A stretch of 64,000 bases of DNA from Deltaproteobacteria bacterium (GCA_024279915.1 JAJRRB010000085.1:24686-88685); one strand, 5' to 3'; shown: positions 43,260 to 52,575, numbered from the stretch's first letter. Notes: generated by a model not told the origin, from the letters alone. A program made the numbers and translations.

Positions 43260-43987
43260 TCAGTTATTCAAAAAATTCTTTTTCAAATAACAGACAATTT
43301 GCGAAACAGCCTCATCGGTCGAACTATGGTCAATTTCAACTGTTATTTCAGCTTGTTCCGGTACATCATACGGCGCATCAACTCCAGGGAAATTCAGGTA
43401 CTCACCTTTACGAGCTTTGCCGTAATGACCCTGTTCGTCTCGCTGCTCACACATTTCGACAGTTGACTTCATATAAACTTCAACGAAGTTGGTCGCCACA
43501 CTGCGCGCAAACTGGCGGCTTTCCAGATAAGGAGAAACAAAAGATGCAACCACAATGACGCCATTTTTCTCCAGCATGGAGCAGAGATGTCCGGCTCGTT
43601 TAACATGGCGGTTGACTTCAACCGGGGTGAAACCGGTTTCAGGAAAGAGAGGTCGGACATCTCGGCTGTCGAGTCGCTCGACCTTGAATTTATCCTTTTT
43701 CACCTCCTGATAAACCCGGTCTGCAACAGCTTTTTCCCAGAGGCAGGCAAACCGGTAAACCAGAGAACAAAGGAAGGAATCTCTTTTTTACCGAAACTGA
43801 TCTTTTGCCAGAGACGCTCGTGAAAAAAATAGAGGCCCATCTTGGCAAAGACTTCGAGAAAGCCCACTGTGATCGCCAAGGCGACCTCTCCGGTGAAGAC
43901 AAAGACGATGATTGCCGTGGTAATCGTCGCCCAGGTTCGCCATGAGAGAGCCTTTAGTATAGATCGTTTTTTAGTTTCGTATTGCAA
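43260..43987 (-). CDS. DUF2061-APS kinase-like fusion, with apparent frameshift
   Basis: The N-terminal ~70 residues (KKRSILKALSWRTWATITTA, FVFTGEVALAIT, FFHERLWQKI) are a DUF2061 two-span membrane domain. An APS-kinase-like domain follows: FVLWFTGLPASGK, then a frame change, then VYQEVKKDKFKVERLDSRDV and EVYMKSTVEMCEQRDEQG. One base missing in the T5 run at 43731-43735 (A6 on the coding strand) restores SGKKAVADRVYQEV. The P-loop then has GKK rather than GKS, and the DGDNVR motif is DSRDVR, so kinase activity is doubtful. TTG start. Expected repaired length is ~242 residues. It precedes cysD. Confidence 0.82.
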
Positions 43988-44149
43988 GATAAAAATCGAG
44001 CTTTCAGTTTTACTGACACGTTAAATGAGGGGCAGGAATCAGGTCGTTAAGTCACTATATCCAGCCCTTGCTAGAAAACGCTTATCAATAACATTTCTCT
44101 CTACCAAAAGACTACAGTATTCGTTGGCATGATTTAAGGTTAATGTGAC

Positions 44150-44190
44150 ACCTCTCCCAGAACCTGGCTATCCAGGCGAAGGAGAGAGGT
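44150..44190. other. imperfect hairpin in the 312-bp hldE-cysC gap
   Basis: ACCTCTCCCAGAACCTGG and CCAGGCGAAGGAGAGAGGT can pair around CTAT with internal mismatches. No T-run follows on the minus strand, so terminator function is uncertain. The rest of the gap 43988-44300 shows no ORF or recognisable element; it may hold the promoter for the sulfate-activation genes. Confidence 0.45.
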
Positions 44191-44300
44191 CTTTGATTGT
44201 TGAAAACTACCGAAGCTAAGCAGCGCCTTGATCTGGAGGGCGAGCAACCCTTCGTACAAACTCATCAAAAGACAAATCCCTTGCTCGACAATGCGACAAT

Positions 44301-45773
44301 TCAATCCTGATAGGATTCAAGAATTTTGTTAATGATGTTAGTCGTCGATTTGCCATCGACAAAATTAATCAACTCGACACGGCCACCATAGCTTTCCACC
44401 AGCTCACGACCGACAACACCCTCAGGTGTGTAGTCGCCACCTTTGACGAGAATGTCCGGGCACAATGCGGTGATCAATTCGAGCGGAGTGTCTTCATCGA
44501 AGACAACGACGTAGTCAATACAATCAAGCGCAGCAAGGATGTGGGCTCTTTCGGATTCGCCAATCAAAGGTCGGTTGGGACCCTTAAGTCGTTTGATAGA
44601 ATCATCCGAGTTCAGACCGAGGACTAGCAGGTCACCGAGCTGTCTGGCCGCTTGAAGATATTTTACGTGGCCAACGTGGAGCAGATCAAAGCAGCCGTTG
44701 GTAAAGATAACAGCTTTGCCCTTTTGTCTCTCACCCGCTAGGATGTTCTTCAATAATGGTGCAGTAATAATCTTCTGGTCTGCATCGGATTGCTGCAAAC
44801 CGACAACAGCCAGCATTTCCTGGGCACAGACCGTTGACGTGCCGACCTTGCCGACGACAATACCGGCGGCGAGATTCGCCAAACGTGCGGCTGTAGCCAA
44901 TGGCAGCTTTTGTGCGAGCCCCAAGCCGAAAAGAGACAAGACCGTATCCCCTGCGCCGGAGACGTCATAAATCTCTCTGGCCACCGTTGGCAGATGAATC
45001 TCTCCATTTGCCGAGAAGACCGTCATTCCCTCTTCACTGCGGGTCAGAACCAACGCTTCCAATTCCAGTTCCGCAACCCGTTTGCGGCCAGATTCAAGGA
45101 GCGACGCCTCGTCGGTAATCGCGATACCGGTCGCCTGTTGGGCTTCCTTGCGATTGGGTGTAAGCAGGGTTGCACCCTGGTATTTGCGGTAATCATCCCC
45201 TTTAGGATCGACGAGGACAGGCACATTGGCTGTGCGACCAAGAGCAATCACTTCTTTAAGGAGACGGTCGGTCAGGACACCCTTCTGATAATCTGATAGA
45301 AAAATGACATCGAGGCTGGCGAGCGCAGCTTTAACATGAGAGAGGATGAGCTCTTCACTTTCAACAGAGATATCCGCCCTGGTTTCCTGATCGATTCTGA
45401 CAATCTGCTGATTGCTGGCAAACACCCTGGTTTTCCGACTTGTCACGCGGCCAGATTGACTGAAGACACCATGCTTCTGCACCCCGCGTTCTTTAAGCCG
45501 TCGAAGCAAAAACTGGCCATCATCATCGTCACCGACAACACTGACCACATCGACCTGACAATTCAGGGTCAGCAAGTTATTGATCACATTGCCAGCACCA
45601 CCAAGACGCAACTCTTTACGTTTGACCTCGACGATTTGAACTGGCGCTTCGGGACTGATGCGGTCTACAACCCCCCAGAGATACTCATCAAGCATCAGGT
45701 CCCCAACCACCAGAGCTCTGGTTTTAGCGACGCCCTCAAGGAACGACTTTATCAGTAAACGATCCAACTTCAT
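44301..45773 (-). CDS. hldE: bifunctional heptose-7-phosphate kinase/heptose-1-phosphate adenylyltransferase
   Basis: A 490-residue fusion. The N-terminal ribokinase-like domain has VVGDLMLDEYLWG, LRLGGAGNVINNL and DVSGAGDTVLSLF (anion hole and catalytic Asp). The C-terminal domain has IFTNGCFDLLHVGHVKYLQA with the HxGH nucleotidyltransferase motif and LVLGLNSDDSIKRLKG. It performs two steps of ADP-heptose synthesis for the LPS inner core. The start overlaps the upstream stop by four bases (ATGA), coupling it to the deoxyhypusine-synthase-like gene. Confidence 0.96.
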   Translation of the reverse strand: MKLDRLLIKSFLEGVAKTRALVVGDLMLDEYLWGVVDRISPEAPVQIVEVKRKELRLGGAGNVINNLLTLNCQVDVVSVVGDDDDGQFLLRRLKERGVQKHGVFSQSGRVTSRKTRVFASNQQIVRIDQETRADISVESEELILSHVKAALASLDVIFLSDYQKGVLTDRLLKEVIALGRTANVPVLVDPKGDDYRKYQGATLLTPNRKEAQQATGIAITDEASLLESGRKRVAELELEALVLTRSEEGMTVFSANGEIHLPTVAREIYDVSGAGDTVLSLFGLGLAQKLPLATAARLANLAAGIVVGKVGTSTVCAQEMLAVVGLQQSDADQKIITAPLLKNILAGERQKGKAVIFTNGCFDLLHVGHVKYLQAARQLGDLLVLGLNSDDSIKRLKGPNRPLIGESERAHILAALDCIDYVVVFDEDTPLELITALCPDILVKGGDYTPEGVVGRELVESYGGRVELINFVDGKSTTNIINKILESYQD

Positions 45774-46738
45774 GGGTTCAGACCCCCCTTGCCCATTTTG
45801 TCAAGAATCGCTGCGCCTAACAGCGGGATGTTGATCTCATGGTGACCGACAATCGAATAACCTTTGCCACTGCCAGACGTGGGGCGTTTGATGACATTCT
45901 GCATCGGCCGATAGTGCTGGTTCATATCGAAGTTAGCCGTCGTAAAGTTATCGACATGGTGACCGAGATTCTGAGCAATTGACAGGGCTTTTAGAAAAAC
46001 CTCTGGCATGATGACAGCCGAACCGACATTGAGCCAGACACCGCCATCGCCAAGATCGGCAACCACGGAAGTAATCAGCTTAAAATCGCGAAAGCTCATC
46101 TCACCGGTCACCGCCCCATCCATTTCAGGATGCTGGTGAATGATATCCGTACCCATTGCGACATGGGCTGTCACCGGCAAGCCATTTTCAACACAGGTAG
46201 CAAGCAAGCTGTATTTTCTGCATGGATGCTGGTGATCGATAATCCACTCACCTATAGCCTGGCCAAAACCAACCCCTTTCCCCAAACCAGCCTTGAGCGC
46301 CCGGTTCATACCGCTGCCAGTCTCGTCAGAGAAGCCGAAGTCACCAGAATGCAGGACATCACCGACCTCTTCGGAGGTTGCGCCAATCAAAGAGACCTCG
46401 AAATCGTGAATTGCCGCTGAACCATTCATAGCGACGGCTGTAATGGCACCAGCTTCGATGAGAGTTTTCAAGATCGGTTGCAGGCCGCACTTGATAACGT
46501 GACCGCCCATGGCAAAAACGACCGGGCGGTCTTTTGCCCTGGCCTGAACAATCTTGTCGGCCACAGCGCGCAGAGAATCGGCACCGAGCAGACGCGGCAT
46601 GGCATCAAGCAATGCAGCACAAGACATACCCGTTTCCAACGGTTTGCCAAAATGCTCATCAACATTAACCTTGTTGTTACGGGTCTTAATAGAATAAGTA
46701 CTGACGGAAGAGACCTCAATGGGAGTGTATGATTTCAT
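45770..46738 (-). CDS. deoxyhypusine synthase-like protein of unknown role
   Basis: About 322 residues. Features include PVVFAMGGHVIKCGLQPIL, AITAVAMNGSAAIHDFEVSL, GVWLNVGSAVIMPEVFLKAL and a C-terminal NIPLLGAAILDK. The alternating strand-glycine pattern recalls NAD-binding deoxyhypusine-synthase-fold proteins. Bacteria lack eIF5A, so hypusine formation is not expected. It is translationally coupled to hldE and follows pseI, so a role in heptose, pseudaminate or related sugar handling is plausible but unproven. The ATG at 46738 is preferred over one three codons upstream. Fold assignment is tentative. Confidence 0.6.
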   Translation of the reverse strand: MKSYTPIEVSSVSTYSIKTRNNKVNVDEHFGKPLETGMSCAALLDAMPRLLGADSLRAVADKIVQARAKDRPVVFAMGGHVIKCGLQPILKTLIEAGAITAVAMNGSAAIHDFEVSLIGATSEEVGDVLHSGDFGFSDETGSGMNRALKAGLGKGVGFGQAIGEWIIDHQHPCRKYSLLATCVENGLPVTAHVAMGTDIIHQHPEMDGAVTGEMSFRDFKLITSVVADLGDGGVWLNVGSAVIMPEVFLKALSIAQNLGHHVDNFTTANFDMNQHYRPMQNVIKRPTSGSGKGYSIVGHHEINIPLLGAAILDKMGKGGLNP

Positions 46739-46810
46739 CTGCGACAACCTTAAGACTTTCGGCTTTGGTGGTGCCGGATTGCACTAAAACAGCGAACAGA
46801 AAAAGTATAT

Positions 46811-47863
46811 TCAAGAGAGTAAATCCCACGAAAGAGGCGTCCCTTTTTTGAGAGTTTTTTTACATTGCATACCTAAAACAACATCCAGGTATTTTGGAGC
46901 CAGGCCATATCCTGGCCTTATTGCTCGAACATTCTTTTCGGTTAAGATCTCGCCAGCTTGCATATCCTCAGCAAAATAAAGAGACCTTCGAAAAACCAGA
47001 GACTTTCTCTCTGCTTCCGTTGGCCCGTAACTAATCTGGCCCAAGGCCATCCATGCCCTCTCCGTCTCCTCGACTAGAGTTTTTAACTCAGCGGGCTCCA
47101 CGGAGAAAGCAGAATCTACTCCGCCATCGGCACGACTCAGGGTGAAATGTTTTTCAATGACGGTTGAGCCCATGGCAACGCTGGCCAAGGCAGCACCAAC
47201 ACCTAAGGTGTGGTCGGAAAGACCAACTTCGCACTGGAAAAGGTCACGCATATGCGGAATCGTCAGAAGGTTCGTATGCTCAGGGGTTGAGGGATATGAA
47301 CTCGTACACTTCAGTAGCACAAGATCTTTGCAACCGGCTTCGCGAGCGGCAGTAACGGCATCGTCCAACTCTGCAAGGCTGGCCATCCCAGTCGACATGA
47401 TGAGGGGTTTTCCGGTCGCTGCAACCTTTTTGATTAAAGGGATATCGATATTCTCAAACGAGGCAATCTTGTAGCAAGGGCTGTCCAGTTCCTCGAGAAA
47501 GTCGACAGAGGTTGCATCAAAAGGTGTACTGAAACAAATCAGACCCAACTCACGACAACGATCATAGATCGGCTTGTGCCATTCCCAAGGGGTATGAGCC
47601 TCCTGATAGAGGTCGTAAAGAGAGCGTCCGCTCCAGAGACTTTTGGGGTCTTCGATAAAGAACTCACCCTCAGCAATATCGAGGGTCATGGTGTCAGCAG
47701 TATAGGTTTGGAGTTTTAGTGCATGAGCACCAGTCTCAGCGGCCGCCTCAACAATTTCCAGAGCTCTCTCTAGAGATTGATTGTGATTGCCCGACATTTC
47801 GGCAACGATGAAAGGTTGAGAACCAGTGCCGACATTGCAATGTCCTATGGCAACATCCCTCAT
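46811..47863 (-). CDS. pseI: pseudaminic acid synthase
   Basis: A 350-residue NeuB-family enzyme: PFIVAEMSGNHNQSLERALE, DAVKLQTYTADT-like ALKLQTYTADTMTLD, CFSTPFDATSVDFLEE, YKIASFENIDIPLIKK and VGLSDHTLGVGAALASVAMG, with a C-terminal SAF (antifreeze-like) domain from about residue 290. The NHNQSLE and SFENID variants are characteristic of PseI rather than NeuB. It condenses the L-altrose derivative with phosphoenolpyruvate. It overlaps pseH by four bases and ends the pse operon. Confidence 0.95.
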   Translation of the reverse strand: MRDVAIGHCNVGTGSQPFIVAEMSGNHNQSLERALEIVEAAAETGAHALKLQTYTADTMTLDIAEGEFFIEDPKSLWSGRSLYDLYQEAHTPWEWHKPIYDRCRELGLICFSTPFDATSVDFLEELDSPCYKIASFENIDIPLIKKVAATGKPLIMSTGMASLAELDDAVTAAREAGCKDLVLLKCTSSYPSTPEHTNLLTIPHMRDLFQCEVGLSDHTLGVGAALASVAMGSTVIEKHFTLSRADGGVDSAFSVEPAELKTLVEETERAWMALGQISYGPTEAERKSLVFRRSLYFAEDMQAGEILTEKNVRAIRPGYGLAPKYLDVVLGMQCKKTLKKGTPLSWDLLS

Positions 47864-48423
47864 AGTTTCATTCCCCGGTCACGAAAACATATTCTTCCCA
47901 ATCTCTCTCTTTTCTCTGCCCATTCGTCAGCTAAGAGACCAATCGAAATTACATCCTCATACTTGCCATTTTTCAAGACATGCTGTCGAAAGCGCCCTTC
48001 TTCCAGAAAGCCGAATTTATTATGTAATTTAAGGACATGATCGTTAAAAGACAAAACCTCTCCACAAAGTTTACGCAACCCTAATTGCCCAAATGCATAC
48101 TCCAGAGCTAAGTACTCCATTATTGATCCCCTGCCCCGAGGTCCGCTCTGTTGTCCGAGATAAAAACCCCAAAAAGCTTTTTCATTGGTGTGGTCAATCT
48201 GAACAAAATTGACCACACCAATAGCAGCGCCTTGTTCTTCGCAAATGAGGTATACCGATGTGGGATCCTTTTTTGCCCTAGAGTACCAGGCTCTATGTTC
48301 CTCCATGGAGATAATATGATCCGTATACATATAGGCGCGAACACTCTCCAGATTGCGCCATTCCAAAACAACCCCCAAATCATCTTCAGTCATTTCTCTG
48401 AGGCTAAAATCACTTTTTTTCAA
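47860..48423 (-). CDS. pseH: UDP-4-amino-4,6-dideoxy-AltNAc N-acetyltransferase
   Basis: A 187-residue GNAT: LREMTEDDLGVVLEWRNLES, YMYTDHIISMEEHRAWYSR, VNFVQIDHTNEKAFWGFYLG and the CoA loop GPRGRGSIMEYLALEYAF. The pattern RNxxxVRxxM...H...W is typical of PseH. It adds the second acetyl group in pseudaminic acid synthesis. Its position between pseG and pseI supports the call. Confidence 0.93.
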   Translation of the reverse strand: MKKSDFSLREMTEDDLGVVLEWRNLESVRAYMYTDHIISMEEHRAWYSRAKKDPTSVYLICEEQGAAIGVVNFVQIDHTNEKAFWGFYLGQQSGPRGRGSIMEYLALEYAFGQLGLRKLCGEVLSFNDHVLKLHNKFGFLEEGRFRQHVLKNGKYEDVISIGLLADEWAEKRERLGRICFRDRGMKL

Positions 48424-48518
48424 ACCAGTTCTCCTTTAGTCCATATCCAGACATTGCATAATCAAACTGGTCCTGGGTGACTCCTTACCACTTCAAGCCC
48501 ACTTAAAAGCTACAAAAC

Positions 48519-49624
48519 TCACAACTGACTTGTGCCACTGATCGAGCAGAGAGTCTCTGCAACCTTTTGAGCACCCAACCCATCGACAAGTTCCAAACCC
48601 GACTTTTCCATAGACAACAAAAGGTCAGGATTGCTTAATGCCTTTTCAAGCTGTTTGACGATCAACTCCTTGTCGATCTGGTCGCTTCTCCCCATGTACA
48701 TCACCAGACCCTTGTTTTTCAAATCTCGTGAGTGTTGTTCTTGGTTGTGGGCAACCGCAATCAACATCGAAGGAGTACCCACCGCAAAGCGTTCCCAAGA
48801 GGTGGAACCACCAGCGCCTAGAGACAAATCAGCTTCTGAAAGAAGTTCCGCCATATTATCTATCTGGCAATGATAGTGCAATTGCGGCAAAGAATCACAC
48901 AAGGCTTTAACGGAATCCCGTCTCAGGTTACTCATGCCGACAACAACATCGACATGAATATCAGGTCTATTCAGAAACTGGAGAGCCTCCAGAGCCTTGG
49001 TGGTTTCGTCTGTCAGGTCGCTACCACCGAAAAAAACAAGAATCTTATTTATAGCACCCGTACGCTGACGAAGGTTTGCCCTGACGCGACTGAAGTCAGG
49101 ACGTAAAAGAGCGTATTGGGGGCCCAATAATTTAAGACAATGATCCGGAACGAGATCATTGTAGCGCTTTTCGAAACAACTAAAAAAGTTCTGATCAAGA
49201 AGTAAATCACAATCGTGGCAACGATCTGCAAGATCATCTATAACCATAATATTTATAAACGTTGACTTTAACTCTCTCTCCCAGTGTTTATCGAGAGAAT
49301 AGTGATCAACAATGAGCCAATCAAACGGCTGCTTTTCCCCTCCCAGACATTCAAGTGTCTCCTTGGCATCCTGCCGCCATGAGACGCCTAACCAGTTTGC
49401 ATGCTTATTCCAATCCATTTTGATCGATTTTCTTTCAGGAAACGGCAAGCAAAAAAATCTCCCTCTCTCGCTTCAATCAAAGCGTTGACATTACCAGGCA
49501 GATCACGGCAAACAAAAGTCACCTGAGCCCCTTTGTTACGAAGCCTTTCTGCCAAAGTCAAGCAGCGCATAACGTGCCCGCTGCCAATCTGAAGGGAAGA
49601 ATCCGTGCGGAAAACGACCCTCAC
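48519..49624 (-). CDS. pseG: UDP-2,4-diacetamido-2,4,6-trideoxy-altropyranose hydrolase, with apparent frameshift
   Basis: A GT-B-fold hydrolase split into two frames. The first (49624 to ~49455) has VVFRTDSSLQIGSGHVMRCL and LAERLRNKGAQVTFVCRD. The second continues LPFPERKS and WLIVDHYSLDKHWERELKST, KILVFFGGSDLTDETTKALE and LGAGGSTSWERFAVGTPSML. Adding one base to the A7 run at 49451-49457 joins EGDFFCLPFPER. Repaired length is ~368 residues, normal for PseG. It removes UDP in pseudaminic acid synthesis. The first frame overlaps the pseF stop by four bases. The deletion in a homopolymer suggests sequencing error. Confidence 0.92.
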
Positions 49625-50319
49625 GCTTCCTCCTTTAACACCACTTCATACATCAACTCGGCTCGCTTCCAGTCTTCATGGGTATCGATATCCTGCACCA
49701 GGTGTCGCGGTAGAATAATCGCTATTGACGCAGGCGAGAAGGTGACAACATCACTCAAAAACGCTTCTGCACGCCCCCAGTAAAACTGACCAGCGTCATG
49801 ATAGGCTTCTTCAAGGTCCTGTGAACGCCTAGCAATCATCTCTGGGTATATCGCCTCAACACAACCATCTTTTTCGACACGTAGGGCACGCTGGACAGGG
49901 AACGGGAAAGACGTCACCGAAAAAGCATAAGATTTGTCGGATTCAACAAGTCGTTTATATCCTTCATGAAGATATTTAAATCGAATAAAAGGCGCCGTTG
50001 CGTAAATGCAGCAAGCGTGGTCGACGGTCTCATTGCCGTCTTTCAACCATTCCAGGCACTGCTTGACGACGGCGTTGGTCCCAGCAAAATCATCGGCCAG
50101 GTTTGCAGGACGCAGAAACGGAATCTCCGCCCCAAACGATTCAGCAACCGAGGCAATTTCAGGGTCATCTGTTGATACAATCACCCGGTCAAACAACTGG
50201 CTTTGCAGTGCGGCCTCAATCGAATAACCAATAATAGGCTTGCCCGCAAAAGGTTTGATGTTTTTGCGAGGGATGCGTTTGCTGCCGCCGCGTGCTGGAA
50301 TGATAGCGACACAACTCAT
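49621..50319 (-). CDS. pseF: pseudaminic acid cytidylyltransferase
   Basis: A 232-residue CMP-sugar synthetase: VAIIPARGGSKRIPRKNIKP, FDRVIVSTDDPEIASVAES, FLRPANLADDFAGTNAVVKQ and CIYATAPFIRFKYLHEGY. PseF activates pseudaminic acid as CMP-Pse for transfer. The ATG overlaps the pseC stop by four bases. Confidence 0.95.
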   Translation of the reverse strand: MSCVAIIPARGGSKRIPRKNIKPFAGKPIIGYSIEAALQSQLFDRVIVSTDDPEIASVAESFGAEIPFLRPANLADDFAGTNAVVKQCLEWLKDGNETVDHACCIYATAPFIRFKYLHEGYKRLVESDKSYAFSVTSFPFPVQRALRVEKDGCVEAIYPEMIARRSQDLEEAYHDAGQFYWGRAEAFLSDVVTFSPASIAIILPRHLVQDIDTHEDWKRAELMYEVVLKEEA

Positions 50320-51479
50320 GTCAGCATCTCTTCAGTCGTTGAAAGAACAACATCAATCACATACTGGATATCAACATCAGACATTGCCGGGAAAAGGGGT
50401 AGTGTGACTGCACCTTGGTAATAAGCCTCTGATTCAGGGAAATCCCCCATCTCGTAGAAAAAGTGTTTTTTATAATAAGGCTGCATATGTACTGGAATGT
50501 AGTGAACGTTTACACCGAGACCACGTTCGCGTAATTTTTCAAAAACCAGCTTGCGGTCGAGTGAGCGAAAACAGAGCATGTAAAGGTGCCAGGAGGAGTG
50601 TGCAGTAGGACTTTGCCTTGGGACAATCAACTCGGCGCAAGATGAGAAAGCATTGTTGTAGGTAGATGCAATCTGCCTGCGGCGTTCCACAAAGGTGTCT
50701 AAACGTTTGAGTTGCGAGAGACCAAGGGCACACTGCATGTCTGTAATACGGTAATTAAAGCCAAGTTCCTGCTGTTCATAATACCATGGTCCATCATTAC
50801 GAGTGAGCTTATCAGGATCCTTGGTGATGCCATGGGTACGCAGCAGACAAAGCTTTTCATAAACGTCTGGGCTGTTAGTGGTGATCATCCCCCCCTCCCC
50901 GGTCGTCATATGCTTCACTGGGTGAAAAGAAAAAATTGACATATCGCTATGCGAGCAGGAGCCCACTTTATAAACTTGACCATCGACCTTATAACTGGCC
51001 CCGATAGCGTGAGCAGCATCTTCGATCACAATCAGATGATGTTCTTTAGCAATCTCATAGATCTCCTCCATATCACACGGTTGCCCGGTAAAATGGACAG
51101 GGATCACCCCTTTGGTTCTACTCGTCACCTTAACTTTGATTTGCCCAGGGTCGATACAATAGGTGTGCTCATCAATATCAGCAAAAATCGGCGTTGCGCC
51201 GGCGTAAACGATAGCGTTCGCTGAAGCAACAAAGGTAATTGGCGAAGTGATAACCTCATCACCGGCGACAAACCCTGCAGCCATTGAGGCCAGATGCAGA
51301 GCGGCTGTTCCGTTCGCTACAGCTACGGCATATTTCACGCCACAATAATCTGCAACAGCCCGCTCAAAATTCTCAACGACAGGCCCCTGGGTCAGCCAAT
51401 CTGAGCGAAGAACATCAACAACAGACTGAATGTCTTCTTCAGTGATGGTTTGACGTCCGTACGGAATAAACTTTTTCAT
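50316..51479 (-). CDS. pseC: UDP-4-amino-4,6-dideoxy-AltNAc transaminase
   Basis: A 387-residue DegT/DnrJ/EryC1 aminotransferase. The PLP lysine is K189 in FSFHPVKHMTTGEGG, with EDAAHAIGA at 153-161 and ANGTAALHL near 55. FIPYGRQTITEEDIQSVVDV at the start and the TEGP-like LTQGPVVENFE are typical of PseC. It transfers an amino group from glutamate to the keto sugar made by PseB. Fifteen bases separate its start from the pseB stop. Confidence 0.95.
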   Translation of the reverse strand: MKKFIPYGRQTITEEDIQSVVDVLRSDWLTQGPVVENFERAVADYCGVKYAVAVANGTAALHLASMAAGFVAGDEVITSPITFVASANAIVYAGATPIFADIDEHTYCIDPGQIKVKVTSRTKGVIPVHFTGQPCDMEEIYEIAKEHHLIVIEDAAHAIGASYKVDGQVYKVGSCSHSDMSIFSFHPVKHMTTGEGGMITTNSPDVYEKLCLLRTHGITKDPDKLTRNDGPWYYEQQELGFNYRITDMQCALGLSQLKRLDTFVERRRQIASTYNNAFSSCAELIVPRQSPTAHSSWHLYMLCFRSLDRKLVFEKLRERGLGVNVHYIPVHMQPYYKKHFFYEMGDFPESEAYYQGAVTLPLFPAMSDVDIQYVIDVVLSTTEEMLT

Positions 51480-51494
51480 CTAAACACCCCTCAA

Positions 51495-52505
51495 TCAAAC
51501 AGAAAAAGTCGAATCCACATGTTCTCGAATCAGAGCACGAATCTGGTCAACTGACAACCATTCAGTATTGGTACCACTATTGTAACTAAATCCGTCAGGA
51601 CAACGATTACCATTAAATACACGCATACACTCGTCAGCATCCCAAAGTGGCATGGAGGGGAGAATTACAAAATAGTTATCAAACTCCACGGTACTGATTG
51701 CGTCTGTTACAGTGACCATCTCTTCGTGAAGTTTCTCTCCAGGGCGAATACCAACGTTCTCAGTCTTGGCTTCCGGAGCTATGGCCCTGGCAACTTCGGT
51801 AATACAGTAACTGGGGATTTTGGGAACAAAGATCTCACCACCCCACATGATTTCCAACGCATTCATCACCATATCGACCCCCTCTTCCAGGGTGATATTG
51901 AATCGGGTCATGCGTTCATCAGTTATAGGCAGTATACCCTCGGCTCTTTTACTCATAAAAAAGGGGATAACACTGCCGCGACTCCCCATGACATTACCGT
52001 AGCGAACAACAGAAAGCTTAAGATCACGCTTCCCTTTCATGTTATTCGCAGCGACAAAAAGCTTATCTGAACAAAGCTTGGTCGCTCCGTAAAGATTGAT
52101 TGGCCCAGCGGCTTTATCGGTACTCAGGGCCACGACCTTTTTAACTTTTGAATCAAAACAGGCCTCTATGACATTTTGAGCACCAATAACATTGGTCTTG
52201 ATACATTCGAAGGGGTTGTACTCTGCAGCAGGGACTTGCTTAAGAGCCGCTGCATGGACAACGATATCGATGTCTTCCATCGCTCTAGTCAATCTATCCT
52301 TATCGCGCACATCACCAATAAAATAACGAAGCTGCGGATATTTTTCATGACTGAATTGCTGAGACATTTCAAACTGCTTGAGTTCATCCCGAGAATAGAT
52401 GACCAGCCTTGTAATGCTAGGGAATTGTGTTAGTACAGTTTCGACAAACTTCTTCCCGAAAGAACCTGTACCACCTGTAACCAGAAGTGATTTTTCAGAT
52501 AACAT
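51495..52505 (-). CDS. pseB: UDP-GlcNAc 4,6-dehydratase (inverting)
   Basis: A 336-residue SDR with LLVTGGTGSFGKKFVETVL, VIYSRDELKQFEMSQQF, FIGDVRDKDRL and HAAALKQVPAAEYNPFECIK. The Lys in place of the usual catalytic Tyr (STDKAAGPINLYGATKL follows) is characteristic of the PseB/FlaA1 group, which inverts C5. It starts the pseudaminic acid pathway. First gene of a complete pseBCFGHI series. Confidence 0.96.
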   Translation of the reverse strand: MLSEKSLLVTGGTGSFGKKFVETVLTQFPSITRLVIYSRDELKQFEMSQQFSHEKYPQLRYFIGDVRDKDRLTRAMEDIDIVVHAAALKQVPAAEYNPFECIKTNVIGAQNVIEACFDSKVKKVVALSTDKAAGPINLYGATKLCSDKLFVAANNMKGKRDLKLSVVRYGNVMGSRGSVIPFFMSKRAEGILPITDERMTRFNITLEEGVDMVMNALEIMWGGEIFVPKIPSYCITEVARAIAPEAKTENVGIRPGEKLHEEMVTVTDAISTVEFDNYFVILPSMPLWDADECMRVFNGNRCPDGFSYNSGTNTEWLSVDQIRALIREHVDSTFSV

Positions 52506-52575
52506 AATATTTCCTTGAGTTAGGATACACTGGTCGATGAGCCATCCTGTGTTGGCATGTTATAGCAACAAAAAC

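Noticed and set aside
48519..49624. Two separate genes in place of pseG
   Set aside because: The halves together make one normal PseG and meet at an A7 homopolymer.
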